From: Actinomadura sp. KC345
Lineage (GTDB): Bacteria; Actinomycetota; Actinomycetes; Streptosporangiales; Streptosporangiaceae
Direction: 5' to 3'
NCBI RefSeq assembly: GCF_004348515.1
Contig: NZ_SMKH01000007.1
Span: 1 to 64,000, forward strand
Length of the DNA: 64,000 nt
Below are positions 8,175-17,290 of the stretch, piece by piece. Each line of letters starts with the position of its first letter. The first letter of the stretch is position 1. A model generated the notes under the pieces. That model had not been told where the DNA came from. It saw only the letters and a program-made list of their open reading frames with translations, and ran no database searches. The position numbers and the translations under genes are program-made.

Positions 8175-8942
8175 ATGGATGCGGCACACACGGACACGGG
8201 CGCGGCCGGCACCGGCGATCTGGAGATCCGCCCGCTCACGGCGCGTTCGGTGGTCCTGAGCACGTTGCTGGGCGTCCACCCGCCCCGGCTCCCGGCCCGC
8301 TACCTCGTCCGCGTCGGCGACCTGTTCGGCATCGCCGAGGGGACGATCCGGGTCGCGCTCTCCCGCATGGTCGCCGCGGGGGACCTCGTCCAGGCAGGCG
8401 GCACGTACGCGCTCACCGAACGCCTCCTCGAACGCCAGGCCCGCCAGGACGAGAGCCGCCTCCCCCCGCCCCTTCCCTGGGACGGCGCCTGGGAGATCGC
8501 CGTGATCACCGCGGAACGCCGTCCCGCCGCCGACCGCGCCGCCCTCCGGCACGCGATGTCCGTCCTCCGCCTGGCCGAACTCCGCGAAGGCACCTGGCTG
8601 CGTCCCGCCAACCTGACCCGTCGCCGCCCCGACATCGTCGCCCGCCAGTGCACGTTCATCTCCGGGCACCCGGAAGGCGACCCCGCCGCCCTGGCCGCCG
8701 TCCTCTGGGACCTCGACGCCTGGACGACCAAGGCGCACGCCCTCCGATCGGCGCTGACCGAGGCCGCCACGATCGCCGAACGCTTCACGCTGGCCGCAGC
8801 CGTCCTACGCCACCTGCTGAACGACCCGCTCCTCCCCGCGGCCCTCCTCCCGCCCGACTGGCCGGGCCCGGACCTCCGCACCCTCTACGAGCGTTTCGAA
8901 TCCGACTTCGCGAAGCTCCTCGCCGCCCACGTTCCCACCTGA
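8175..8942 (+). CDS. PaaX-like transcriptional regulator
   Basis: A 255-residue regulator. An N-terminal winged helix reads VGDLFGIAEGTIRVALSRMV (about residues 50-70), typical of PaaX where a GntR-like helix-turn-helix recognises DNA. The C-terminal half (WDGAWEIAVITAERR through WDLDAWTTKAHALR) matches the PaaX C-terminal domain. PaaX proteins respond to acyl-CoA thioesters, which fits the divergent acyl-CoA dehydrogenase. ATG at 8175 is chosen; in-frame ATGs at 8112 and 8115 would add about 20 residues. No strong ribosome binding site is visible at any of them. Confidence 0.8.
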   Translation: MDAAHTDTGAAGTGDLEIRPLTARSVVLSTLLGVHPPRLPARYLVRVGDLFGIAEGTIRVALSRMVAAGDLVQAGGTYALTERLLERQARQDESRLPPPLPWDGAWEIAVITAERRPAADRAALRHAMSVLRLAELREGTWLRPANLTRRRPDIVARQCTFISGHPEGDPAALAAVLWDLDAWTTKAHALRSALTEAATIAERFTLAAAVLRHLLNDPLLPAALLPPDWPGPDLRTLYERFESDFAKLLAAHVPT

Positions 8943-8975
8943 GCCGGGGCACCCGGGCCGCGTGAACGCCCCGGC
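8943..8975. terminator. Hairpin between convergent genes
   Basis: GCCGGGGC (8943-8950) pairs with GCCCCGGC (8968-8975). It lies directly after the PaaX-like stop and before the end of the convergent PlsC gene. No T-run follows, as is common in actinomycetes. Confidence 0.5.
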
Positions 8976-9013
8976 GGGGGGACGTGGTCAGGCCGGGAGC
9001 GGGCGGCCGGCGG

Positions 9014-9682
9014 TCACTCCTCGTCGGCGCGGGGGTTGTAGGCGTCGACCCCTTCGCGGTCCGAGAGTTTGCAGATGGCGTCCATGACCTCGTCGGTGAT
9101 GACGCGGCGGGCGCGGCCGGGCGGGAGGTCGCGGTAGCGGGTGAAGTCCATCGGCTCGCCGATGCGGATCGTGGGACGGACGCTGAGCCGCGGCCGCCAC
9201 GTGCCGAGCGGGATGATGTGGTCGGTGTCCCCGATGGCGACGGGGACGACCTTGGCGCCGGAGGCCATGGCCAGCCAGGCGACCCCCGTGCGGCCCCGGT
9301 AGATGCGGCCGTCCGGGGAACGGCTCCCCTCCGGGTAGATGGCGACGCCGCCGCCGGCGTGCAGGACTTCCGCGATCTGCTCCAGAGCGCGGACGGCGGC
9401 ACGGGTGGGGCCGCGCCTGACCGGGACGTTCCCCAGCGCGAAGAGGCCCCACCGGATCAGCCGTCCGAACCGGCCGGGCAGTTCGAAGTACTCCGACCTG
9501 GCGAGGTAGACGAGGCGGCGGCGGACGACCGGCGACAGCGCGAAGCTGTCGGCGAACGACAGGTGGTTGCTCGCCAGGATGAACGGACCCTCGGCCGGGA
9601 TGTTGGCCTTGCCCTCCACCTTGGGGCGCAGCAGAAGCCGTAGCACGGTCCCGGCCGTGAGCGAGAAGACACCGTAGATCAC
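9014..9682 (-). CDS. 1-acylglycerol-3-phosphate acyltransferase family protein (PlsC-like)
   Basis: A 222-residue lysophospholipid acyltransferase. The catalytic NHX4D motif is SNHLSFAD (about residue 39) and the glycerophosphate site is YPEGSRSPDG (about residue 115). A hydrophobic N-terminal segment (GVFSLTAGTVLRLLL) should anchor it at the membrane inner face. It would transfer an acyl group from acyl-CoA or acyl-ACP to lysophosphatidate or a related alcohol. Start GTG at 9682 with GGAGG at good spacing. It is a standalone gene, a distant paralogue of the PlsC at 22594. Confidence 0.87.
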   Translation of the reverse strand: MIYGVFSLTAGTVLRLLLRPKVEGKANIPAEGPFILASNHLSFADSFALSPVVRRRLVYLARSEYFELPGRFGRLIRWGLFALGNVPVRRGPTRAAVRALEQIAEVLHAGGGVAIYPEGSRSPDGRIYRGRTGVAWLAMASGAKVVPVAIGDTDHIIPLGTWRPRLSVRPTIRIGEPMDFTRYRDLPPGRARRVITDEVMDAICKLSDREGVDAYNPRADEE

Positions 9683-9779
9683 GCAGCCTCCTGCAGTCGG
9701 TAGCGCACCCGAATCTAAGGAGCCTCCGGCCGGGCGGAATCCGCCATGTGACGGGCGTCATGGTTCCGGGTCTGGTAAT

Positions 9780-9797
9780 TAATCGAACGAGCGATCA
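9780..9797. promoter_or_regulatory. Candidate TetR operator before the membrane-protein/TetR operon
   Basis: TAATCG, six bases, CGATCA: near-palindrome in an AT-richer patch 49 bases upstream of the membrane-protein start. It may be the site of the TetR encoded at 10933. A short T-run follows. Confidence 0.35.
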
Positions 9798-9845
9798 TTT
9801 TTTGGGTCTGAGAGCTGATGCGCAGGACGAGTCGAGGAGGCAACG

Positions 9846-10829
9846 ATGCAGGAGAAGGCGAAGCCCATCGCCGTGATGGTGGTGGTGGCGCTGCTCGGGC
9901 TGGTGTTCGCGGGATCGTTCCTGGGCGCGCTGCACCATGTCGAGCCGCACGGCGTCCCCGTCGCGGTGGTCGGTCCGGAGAACGCGGTGGACCGGCTCGG
10001 CACGCAGATGGACAAGCGCGCGGAGGGCGCGTTCGACCTCACCGCGTACGAGAACGAGGAGAAGGCGCAGGAGGCGCTGCTCGACCGGGACGTGGACGCG
10101 GTCTTCGTCCCCGGCCCGGGCGGGGCCGACCTGATCGTCGCGGGCGCGACGGGGAAGATCCAGAGCGCGGTGCTGACCCAGGCGTTCCAGGGGGCCGGGC
10201 AGGCCACCGGGCAGCCGGTCACGGTCACGGACGTCCGGCCGCTTCCGGCCGACGACGGCAACGGGGTGTCCGCGATGTTCCTCGTGATCACCACGGTGAT
10301 CCCGGCGGTGATCCTGGCGGTCATGCTCGCGTTCGCCGTGCCGGAGGCCGGCGCCGGGCGGCGGATCGGGCTGCTGGCCGCGGGTTCGGTCGTGCTGGGC
10401 GGGGTCAACGCCTGGGTCGCCGCGGGGCTGACCGGCGCGCTCGCCGGGGCGCCCTGGGAGCTGTGGGGGCTCGCCGCCCTGCTGGTGTTCGCGGTGAGCT
10501 CGTTCACGGCGGGCGCGCTGCGCGTCGGGGGCCCGCCCGCGGCGGGGCTGACCGTGCTGCTGCTGATCCCGATCGGGGTCCCGGCGAGCGGCGGCCCGAT
10601 CGGCCCGCGGTTCATCCCAGAGTGGTACGCGGCGTTCGGTGAGTGGCTGCCGGTGTCGGCCGCGATCAGCGCGGTGCGCAACACCGTCTACTTCGACGGC
10701 AGCGCGACCGGCGGGCCGCTGCTCGTGCTGACGCTGTGGGTCGTGGCGGGCCTGGCGCTCGTGCTGGTCCCCAAGAAGGCGCGGCAGCGCGGCCACGCGG
10801 CCGTCCCCGAGCCGGCCGCCGGTTCGTGA
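9846..10829 (+). CDS. Membrane protein with YhgE/Pip-like (ABC-2 type) architecture
   Basis: A 327-residue integral membrane protein. One N-terminal helix (VMVVVALLGLVFAGSFLGAL, residues 10-29) is followed by a soluble domain of about 110 residues and then five or six helices (from about residue 143 to 310), the layout of YhgE/Pip or ABC-2 permease-like proteins. I cannot assign a substrate. ATG at 9846 follows GAGGAGGCAACG. The TetR gene at 10933 lies downstream on the same strand, and a candidate operator lies upstream, so it may be an exporter under local TetR control. Confidence 0.6.
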   Translation: MQEKAKPIAVMVVVALLGLVFAGSFLGALHHVEPHGVPVAVVGPENAVDRLGTQMDKRAEGAFDLTAYENEEKAQEALLDRDVDAVFVPGPGGADLIVAGATGKIQSAVLTQAFQGAGQATGQPVTVTDVRPLPADDGNGVSAMFLVITTVIPAVILAVMLAFAVPEAGAGRRIGLLAAGSVVLGGVNAWVAAGLTGALAGAPWELWGLAALLVFAVSSFTAGALRVGGPPAAGLTVLLLIPIGVPASGGPIGPRFIPEWYAAFGEWLPVSAAISAVRNTVYFDGSATGGPLLVLTLWVVAGLALVLVPKKARQRGHAAVPEPAAGS

Positions 10830-10932
10830 GGAGCGGCCGGGAAGGACGGGTCCGCCGGAGCGTCCGGCGGGCCCGTCCGGCACGCTTCTCCTGTGAGATG
10901 GCCACTGGGACGAGCCCACGAGGAGGTAAGAG

Positions 10933-11607
10933 GTGTCCATGAAGTCGGGGGGCCCGGTCCGGCGGCGTCCCGGACGCCCGCCCAAGGCGGAGGCCGGGGA
11001 CACCAAGGCCGCGCTCGTCGAGGCGGCGCTGCGGCTCTTCGCGCAGAAGGGGTACACCGGCACCTCGATCCGCGCGATCGCCCGCGAGGTCGGTCTCAGC
11101 GAGAGCGTCCTTTACGCGCATTTCACCAGCAAGCAGGACATCTTCGATGCGGCCGTGGCCACGCTGGGGCCGCAGGGCCTGGTCTCCGGGCGGGAGAGCC
11201 TGGACCCGGGACTGGTCGACGACGACCCGGCCGCGTACCTGCGCGCGCTGGTCGAGCACGTCCTCGACGCCTGGGATTCGCCGAGCGGGCGGCTGTTCAT
11301 CAGCCTGATGGTCCGGGACGGCCTGGTCCACAGCGTCGCCATGGGCGACACGATCGCGCGGTCGATGGGCGAGATGGCCCCGCTGTTCCAGCACTGGGTC
11401 GACACCGGCCGGATCCCGCCGGATCTCGGCCGTCCCGCCGATCTGGCCTGGGCGCTGTTCGGGCCGATCGGCCAAGCACGGTTACTGTGGTTGCACGCCG
11501 ATGCCGCGCCCGAAGAACGGCAGGAGGCCAGGGGCAGGGCGCTGCGACACACCGAACTGTTCATCAGGGCTGTCTTCCGCGAGCAGCGGAAGTCCCCGGA
11601 CGGGTGA
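10933..11607 (+). CDS. TetR family transcriptional regulator
   Basis: A 224-residue TetR-type repressor. The DNA-binding domain (residues 25-72) has ALRLFAQKGYTGTSIRAIA and the recognition helix region GLSESVLYAHFTSKQDIFDA. A basic N-terminal tail (RRRPGRPPK) precedes it. The C-terminal ligand domain is of the AcrR style. GTG at 10933 and ATG at 10939 are both served by the strong AGGAGGTAAGAGG site. It follows the membrane protein by 103 bases and probably represses it. Confidence 0.88.
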   Translation: MSMKSGGPVRRRPGRPPKAEAGDTKAALVEAALRLFAQKGYTGTSIRAIAREVGLSESVLYAHFTSKQDIFDAAVATLGPQGLVSGRESLDPGLVDDDPAAYLRALVEHVLDAWDSPSGRLFISLMVRDGLVHSVAMGDTIARSMGEMAPLFQHWVDTGRIPPDLGRPADLAWALFGPIGQARLLWLHADAAPEERQEARGRALRHTELFIRAVFREQRKSPDG

Positions 11608-11627
11608 TCTGGAGGACGTGATCAGCG

Positions 11628-12287
11628 ATGGCGGGCCTGGACGGTGACGCGCCCCCGGGGCCGGTCGAGACCGTGCCCGGGGCGATCCGGATCCTGCTGG
11701 CCGAGGACGTCGCGCTGCTGCGCGGCGCGCTGACCGGCCTCCTGGACCTGGAGCCCGACCTGGAGGTCGTGGCGGAGATCGAGAGCGGGGACGCGATCGT
11801 CCAGGCGGCGCTGCGGCACCGGCCGGACGTCGCCGTCCTGGACGTCGACCTGCCCGGCGTGGACGGCGTCACCGCCGCAGCCGAACTGCACGAACGCCTT
11901 CCGGAGTGCCGGGTGCTCATCCTCACCGGGCTCGCGCGTCCCGGCGATCTTCGGCGGGCGCTCGACGCGCACGCGCACGGCTTCGTCCTCAAGGACGTGC
12001 CGCCCGAGGAGCTGGCCGCCGCGATCCGCCGGGTCGCGGCCGGCGAGCAGGTCGTCGACCCGCAGCTCGCGCTGGTGGCGCTGCGCCAGCCGGAGAGCCC
12101 CCTCACGCCGCGGGAGGCGCAGGTCCTGCGGCTGGCCGCGGAGGGCGCCGACGTGGACGACATCGCGCTGGCGCTCAACCTGACGGTCGGCACCGTCCGC
12201 AACTACCTGGCGAGCTGCATCACCAAGCTCAACGCCCGCAACCGGATCGACGCCGTCCGCATCGCCCGCGACTTCGGCTGGGTGTAG
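11628..12287 (+). CDS. NarL/DesR-type response regulator
   Basis: A 219-residue two-component response regulator. The receiver domain starts at about residue 20 (IRILLAEDVALLRGAL) with phosphoacceptor Asp in VAVLDVDLPG and the conserved Lys in FVLKDVPPEEL. The LuxR-type helix-turn-helix (about 155-215) reads LTPREAQVLRLAAEG. It resembles DesR of lipid-fluidity control. The ATG lies 21 bases after the TetR stop behind GGAGG. The nearest kinase with the matching DesK-like architecture is at 15274, separated by the LAL regulator gene, so pairing is possible but not shown. Confidence 0.9.
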   Translation: MAGLDGDAPPGPVETVPGAIRILLAEDVALLRGALTGLLDLEPDLEVVAEIESGDAIVQAALRHRPDVAVLDVDLPGVDGVTAAAELHERLPECRVLILTGLARPGDLRRALDAHAHGFVLKDVPPEELAAAIRRVAAGEQVVDPQLALVALRQPESPLTPREAQVLRLAAEGADVDDIALALNLTVGTVRNYLASCITKLNARNRIDAVRIARDFGWV

Positions 12288-12446
12288 GAACCGACCCGGC
12301 ACGGGCCGGACGAAGGTGGGGATGTGAGGAAAGCCTGGGTTTAGGGGCGGTATGAGAAACGCATGGCCGCACCCACGGGCGATTCATATCGGGATCGGTG
12401 AATACCGCACTGGCCAGGGCTGACGTGCGGTGACACGCTCCGAGGC

Positions 12447-15140
12447 ATGGTGCGGCAGGCGTTGTACGGGCGTGGGGCCGAGGTCGCCGAGATCGACCGG
12501 CTCGTGGGACGTGCGCGGGGCGGCGCGGGCGGCGGAGTCCTGATTCTGCGCGGGGAGGCCGGCATCGGCAAGACCGCGCTGCTCGACCACGCGCACGAGG
12601 TCGCGGACGGGATGCGCGTTCTGCGCGGGAGCGGGATAGAGGCGGAGGCCGAGGTCCCGTTCGCGGCGCTGCATCTTCTGCTCGGCGACCGTGTGCTCGG
12701 CGACCGTGCGGACCGGTTCGAGCGGCTTCCCGCCCCGCAGGCGGCGGCGCTGAGGGCGGCGCTCGGGCTGGCCCGGCCCCGCGCGGAGGACAGGCTTCTC
12801 GTCGGGCTGGCGCTGCTGACGCTGCTCGGCGGCCCCGGGGCGGACACGCCGGTCCTGTGCCTGGTGGACGACGCGCAGTGGCTCGACCGGGAGTCCGCGG
12901 ACGCGCTGCTGTTCGCCGCCCGCCGGGTCGCCGCACGGAACGTCGTCTTCCTGATCGCGGTCCGGGACGACATCGCGCCCCGGGACGACGCCACAGCCTG
13001 GTCCAGGGCGGGCCTTCCCGAACGTCGCCTGACCGGCCTCGACGCCGAGGACGCGCGGCTGCTGCTGGACGAGCGCGCACCCCACGTCCCCGCCGGACGG
13101 CGTGACCGCGTCGTCGAGCAGGCGCGCGGCAACCCCCTCGCCCTCATCGAGTTCGCCGGCGCGGGGGCCGGACGTCCCGCCCAGGTCCCGGTGGAGTTCG
13201 AGCGGGCCGTCCGCGACCTGCCCGAGCCGGCGCGGGTGCTGCTCGCCGTCGTGGCCGCGGACGACACCGGGGAGCCGGGCGTCGCGGTGCGGGCGGCGCG
13301 GAGCCTGGGCGTGCCGTTCGACGCGCTGGAGGCGGCCGAGAGCGCCGGTCTGGTGGCCGTCACCCGCGCCGCGATCGGCTTCCGGCATCCGCTGGCGCGG
13401 GCCGCCGCGTACCAGGGCGTCCCGGTCACGCGGCGGATCGCCGTCCACCGCGCGCTCGCCGAGGTGCACGCGCACGCGGGCGACGCGGACCTGCGGGTCC
13501 GGCACCTGGCCGCCGCGGCCCTCGGGACGGACGAGGCGGTCGCCGCCGAGCTGGAGGCGGCCGCGGGCGACATCCGGGACAAGGACGGCCCCCCGGCCGC
13601 GGCCTTCGCCTACGAGCGCGCCGCCCGGCTCGCGGGGGACCCGGAGGTCCGGGCCCGGCGGCTGGCGTCGGCGGCCGAGGGGGAGCTGGCCGGGGGACGT
13701 CCCGACCGGGCGCGTGCGCTGGCCGACGAGGCGGTACGGGCGGACTCCGGTCAGGAGACGGCGGCGCGCGCCGATCTGGTGCGGGCCGGTATCGAGCTGG
13801 AGCACGGCGTTCCGCAGGCGGCCGGGAGGCTGCTGCTCGACCGGGCCGGAAGCTGCGACGATCCGGCGATTCACACCCGGATGCTCGAAGAGGCCGTCGT
13901 CCACGCCTGGTCGTGCGGGGATCGGGAGACGGCCGTCCAGGCGAGGGACCGGCATGAGGGGTGGCGGGAGTCGGCGGTCATGCGCGGGCTGTCGGCGGCG
14001 CTCGACGGTGATCTCGCGGACGCCGGGCGCCTTCTCGGCGACATGGGCGGAGAGGCGGACGAGCGGCTGCGGCTGCTGGGCGCCGAGGTCGCGCTGCTGG
14101 CAGGCGACGACGCGGCCGCCGGGGAGATGTCCGCGCGACTGGTCGGGCGGTGCCGCGAACGCGGGCTGCTCTCGCTCGTGCCGCGCGGACTCGGGGTCCA
14201 GGCGTGGTCGCGGCTGTTCCACGGCGCGCATGACGACGCCCGTGCGCTGACCCGCGAGGCGCTGGAGATCGCCGAGGAGGCGGGGCAGCACCGACAGGCC
14301 GCCGCGCTGCGGGCGATCCAGGCGCGGCAGGCGGCGGTCGAGGGGGACGAGGTCCGCTGCCGCGCCCTGTCCGCCGACGGGCGGGCAGGGGACGCCCTCG
14401 GGCTGCTCGCTCTCGGTCTGGGACGCCCCGAGGACGCCTTGGAGCATTTGCAGGACACGCACAGGCATGAAGGACACGACGCGCAGCGGGTGGCGGCGTC
14501 CGGTCCGCTGGCGATCCTCGCGCTCGCGGACACCGTGGAGGCCGCCGTGGCGTCGGGGCGGCCCGGAGCGGGCGAGGAGCCGATGGCGCGGCTGGCGGCG
14601 TTCGCCCGCAACGCGCGGCAGCCGTGGGCGGACGGCGTCGCCTCGCGCTGCCGGGCGCTGCTCACCGGCGACGCGGGCGAGGAGGCGGAGCGGCATTTCG
14701 CGCTCGCGCTCGCCTCCCACCGGCTGGGCGGACGGCCGTTCGAGCGTGCCCGCACGGAGCTGCTGTACGGCGAGTGGCTGCGCAGGTCGCGGCGCCGCGC
14801 ACAGGCGAGGGTCCGGCTCGGCGCCGCACTGGAGATCTTCGAGCGGCTGGGCGCGGTGCCGTGGGCGGAGCGGGCCCGCGGGGAACTGCGCGCCGCCGGG
14901 CAGGGGGTGCGGTCCGGCGGGGACGATCCGCCGGGTCGATTGACCGCGCAGGAGATGCAGGTGGTGCGGCTGGCGATGACCGGCGCGACCAACCGGCAGA
15001 TCGCGGCCCGGCTGCGGCTGAGCCACCGGACGGTCGCGTACCACCTGTACAAGGCGTTCCCGAAGCTCGGTGTCGCCTCACGCGCCGAGCTGCACCGGTG
15101 CGTCCCGGCCCTGGAGGCCGGCGCGGACCGTCCCGCCTGA
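12447..15140 (+). CDS. LuxR family regulator with AAA ATPase domain (LAL type)
   Basis: An 897-residue large ATP-binding LuxR regulator. Walker A is GEAGIGKTALL (about residue 37) and Walker B LCLVDDAQWLD (about 138). A long alpha-helical TPR-like middle follows, and the C-terminal helix-turn-helix reads LTAQEMQVVRLAMTGATNRQ with LRLSHRTVAYHLYKAF. LAL proteins activate antibiotic or catabolic operons in response to small molecules. Long open frames on the opposite strand are GC-bias shadows. The 159-base gap upstream holds no clear gene; the gene stands alone between the response regulator and the kinase. Confidence 0.9.
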   Translation: MVRQALYGRGAEVAEIDRLVGRARGGAGGGVLILRGEAGIGKTALLDHAHEVADGMRVLRGSGIEAEAEVPFAALHLLLGDRVLGDRADRFERLPAPQAAALRAALGLARPRAEDRLLVGLALLTLLGGPGADTPVLCLVDDAQWLDRESADALLFAARRVAARNVVFLIAVRDDIAPRDDATAWSRAGLPERRLTGLDAEDARLLLDERAPHVPAGRRDRVVEQARGNPLALIEFAGAGAGRPAQVPVEFERAVRDLPEPARVLLAVVAADDTGEPGVAVRAARSLGVPFDALEAAESAGLVAVTRAAIGFRHPLARAAAYQGVPVTRRIAVHRALAEVHAHAGDADLRVRHLAAAALGTDEAVAAELEAAAGDIRDKDGPPAAAFAYERAARLAGDPEVRARRLASAAEGELAGGRPDRARALADEAVRADSGQETAARADLVRAGIELEHGVPQAAGRLLLDRAGSCDDPAIHTRMLEEAVVHAWSCGDRETAVQARDRHEGWRESAVMRGLSAALDGDLADAGRLLGDMGGEADERLRLLGAEVALLAGDDAAAGEMSARLVGRCRERGLLSLVPRGLGVQAWSRLFHGAHDDARALTREALEIAEEAGQHRQAAALRAIQARQAAVEGDEVRCRALSADGRAGDALGLLALGLGRPEDALEHLQDTHRHEGHDAQRVAASGPLAILALADTVEAAVASGRPGAGEEPMARLAAFARNARQPWADGVASRCRALLTGDAGEEAERHFALALASHRLGGRPFERARTELLYGEWLRRSRRRAQARVRLGAALEIFERLGAVPWAERARGELRAAGQGVRSGGDDPPGRLTAQEMQVVRLAMTGATNRQIAARLRLSHRTVAYHLYKAFPKLGVASRAELHRCVPALEAGADRPA

Positions 15141-15273
15141 CGCGTCCCGCCCGGCCCGTCCGCCCGGCCGGCGAGTCCTGGCGTCCGCGCCACAAAAAAC
15201 ATTCGGTCGATTACTTGTCTTGATCGTATGCCCCCGCCGTTTCATCATCCGAGGAGGCGGCGTTGGGGGGCCG

Positions 15274-17280
15274 GTGAACATAGCGCGATGGAACGAAGCC
15301 GTACGGCGGCGAGAGGAGCCGGCGGGCCGAGGGGGCCTCGCCGGCAGGACGCCGTTGTTCGCCAGGGTCATCACCGGCATGTACCTGGTGCTGATCCTGC
15401 AGACCCGGCTGCTGAAGCAGGCGGAGACCGGCCCGTCGCACATGCTGCTGTCGGCGACGATCGTGATCATCGGCATCTTCGGGGTGCAGTGGCTGCTCGT
15501 CCTGTACGGGCCGCGCTCGCAGCACCCCCGGCGCTGGGTGATCGTGACACATCTCACCGTGCAGACCGCGCTGGCGCTGCTGCCGCTCGCCGTGTTCGGC
15601 ACGCACTGGTACCCCGTCGTGGGCGGGTTCCTCGCCGGCGCGATGCTGCTCCTGCTGCGTCCGCCGCTGTCGTGGTTCATGGTGGGGCTCGTCCTGGCCG
15701 CTGAGGGTGTGCTGCGGTACTACCAGGGCTGGTCCGCGCAGGACGTGTCGTTCTGCGTGATGGCGACGATGAACGTCGGGCTGTCGATGTACGCGCTGAC
15801 ACGGCTGTCCGGGTTCGTCCGGGAGCTGCACGCCACCCGGGCGCAGTTCGCGGCGGCCGCGGCGGCGCGGGAGCGGCTGGAGGCGGCGGGCAGCCTGCGC
15901 GCGGTGCTGGGGGCCGCGCTCACCCGGATCGAGACCGTGAGCCGCCGCGCCCGCGACCGGCTCCCGGTCGACGCCGCCGCGGCGCGCACCGATCTGGACG
16001 AGGTCGCGCGGACCTCGCGGCGCGCCGCCACGGACGTCCGGTCGATCGTCGGCGCGCTCCAGGGCCCGTCCCCGCGGGGGCACCGGCCGGGACGCGTGAC
16101 GCAGTCGCGCCTCGCCTGGACGATCCTCCTCTTCGTCACCGTGGGTTTCGCCTGGCAGCAGGTCATGTACGTCCACAACGGGCCGGACGGGTCCTGGCGG
16201 ATGACCGCGGCGGCGGCCGTCGTGGCGGCCGCGATCTCGGCGCTGCAGCTGCGGCACTCCTCGACCGTGCTGCGCGGACGGCGGCCGAGGGGCGGGCGGT
16301 GGACGCTCTCCGCGCAGGTCCTGTTGATCTTCGTGCCGTACGCGCTGCTCGGCCCGGAGTGGGCGACGATGGCGTGCCTGGCGACCGGATCGGTGCTGCT
16401 GGTGTCGCGCGGGCGGTGGGCGTGGATCCTGTTCTCGCTGACGATCACGGCGTGGTGCGTTCCGGCGCTGTGGGCGTGGCAGGGGGCGCTGTTCTACCTC
16501 TACACGTCCGCCATCTCGGTGCAGATCGGCGTGGTCGTGTACGCGCTGTTCCGGCTTCCGCAGCTCGCCCGCGAGGTCGATGTCGCGCGCGAGCGGCTGG
16601 CGCGGATGGCGGCGCTGCACGAGCGGCTGCGGATCTCCCGCGACGTCCACGACCTGCTCGGGCTCGGGCTGTCGACGATCACCGTCAAGGCGGAGCTGGC
16701 GCGGCGGCTCGTCACCGCCGACCCGGCGCGGGCCAGGGCGGAACTGGACGAGCTCGCGGCGCTGGCCCAGCGGTCGAGGGCGGAGGCCAGCACGGTCGCC
16801 GAGGAGGACCGGGCGCTGTCGCTGCGGGACGAGGCGGTGTCGGCCCGCGCCGCGCTGGCGGCCGCCGGCGCCGAGGTCCGGCTACACCTGCCCGGCCTCG
16901 CCGACCTGCCGCCGTCGTCCCCGGCCGACGGGGCGCTGGCGGCCGTGCTGCGAGAATCCGTCACCAACGTCCTGCGGCACGCGCATCCGGAGCGGTGCGA
17001 CATCTCGGTCACCGTCCACCGCGGGATCGTGCGGCTCACGGTCGGCAACGACGGCGTCATCCCGCCGTCCTACACCGGGTCCGATCCGGGCACCGGCAAG
17101 GGGCTGTCGAACCTGACCGTCCGCACCGGCGCGCTCGGCGGCTCCCTCTCGGCGGGCACGGACGGCCACGGCGGGTTCACGCTCATCGCGGAGATCCCCC
17201 TCATCACGGTCGCCCCCGGCGCGGGCGCGGGGGAAGAGCCCCGTCAGATGACGGATTCGCCCCTTCCCTTCGGTGCCTAG
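15274..17280 (+). CDS. DesK-type sensor histidine kinase with two sensor modules
   Basis: A 668-residue membrane kinase from GTG at 15274 (ribosome binding site GAGGAGG at 15251, somewhat distant; start uncertain). Residues 1-190 carry about five or six helices, then 195-262 form a coiled segment resembling a HisKA_3 dimerisation domain that lacks its histidine. A second set of about six helices follows, then a genuine HisKA_3 domain with RISRDVHDLLGLG (His459) and a HATPase domain with RESVTNVLRHAH and GKGLSNL. The protein therefore looks like a kinase whose sensor and dimerisation parts were duplicated, with the first copy inactive. It directly precedes the LarA operon, by 10 bases to the small peptide start. 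Confidence 0.8.
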   Translation: MNIARWNEAVRRREEPAGRGGLAGRTPLFARVITGMYLVLILQTRLLKQAETGPSHMLLSATIVIIGIFGVQWLLVLYGPRSQHPRRWVIVTHLTVQTALALLPLAVFGTHWYPVVGGFLAGAMLLLLRPPLSWFMVGLVLAAEGVLRYYQGWSAQDVSFCVMATMNVGLSMYALTRLSGFVRELHATRAQFAAAAAARERLEAAGSLRAVLGAALTRIETVSRRARDRLPVDAAAARTDLDEVARTSRRAATDVRSIVGALQGPSPRGHRPGRVTQSRLAWTILLFVTVGFAWQQVMYVHNGPDGSWRMTAAAAVVAAAISALQLRHSSTVLRGRRPRGGRWTLSAQVLLIFVPYALLGPEWATMACLATGSVLLVSRGRWAWILFSLTITAWCVPALWAWQGALFYLYTSAISVQIGVVVYALFRLPQLAREVDVARERLARMAALHERLRISRDVHDLLGLGLSTITVKAELARRLVTADPARARAELDELAALAQRSRAEASTVAEEDRALSLRDEAVSARAALAAAGAEVRLHLPGLADLPPSSPADGALAAVLRESVTNVLRHAHPERCDISVTVHRGIVRLTVGNDGVIPPSYTGSDPGTGKGLSNLTVRTGALGGSLSAGTDGHGGFTLIAEIPLITVAPGAGAGEEPRQMTDSPLPFGA

Positions 17281-17283
17281 CGT
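17278..17283 (+). promoter_or_regulatory. TAGCGT -10 element for a leaderless start at 17291
   Basis: TAGCGT followed by 7 bases and then ATG. The same spacing of TAGCGT to start codon occurs at 34227, 48863 and 56988, which supports transcription beginning at or next to the start codon. No clear -35 box is seen. Confidence 0.45.
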
Positions 17284-17290
17284 TCCGGGC

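Noticed and set aside
12384-15044. Long minus-strand open frame of about 886 residues
   Set aside because: It is antisense to the LAL regulator, has no domain character and reflects GC-rich codon bias of the true gene.
11628-17280. Response regulator at 11628 and kinase at 15274 as one adjacent operon
   Set aside because: They are separated by the 2.7-kb LAL gene with its own 159-base upstream gap, so pairing is only possible, not shown.
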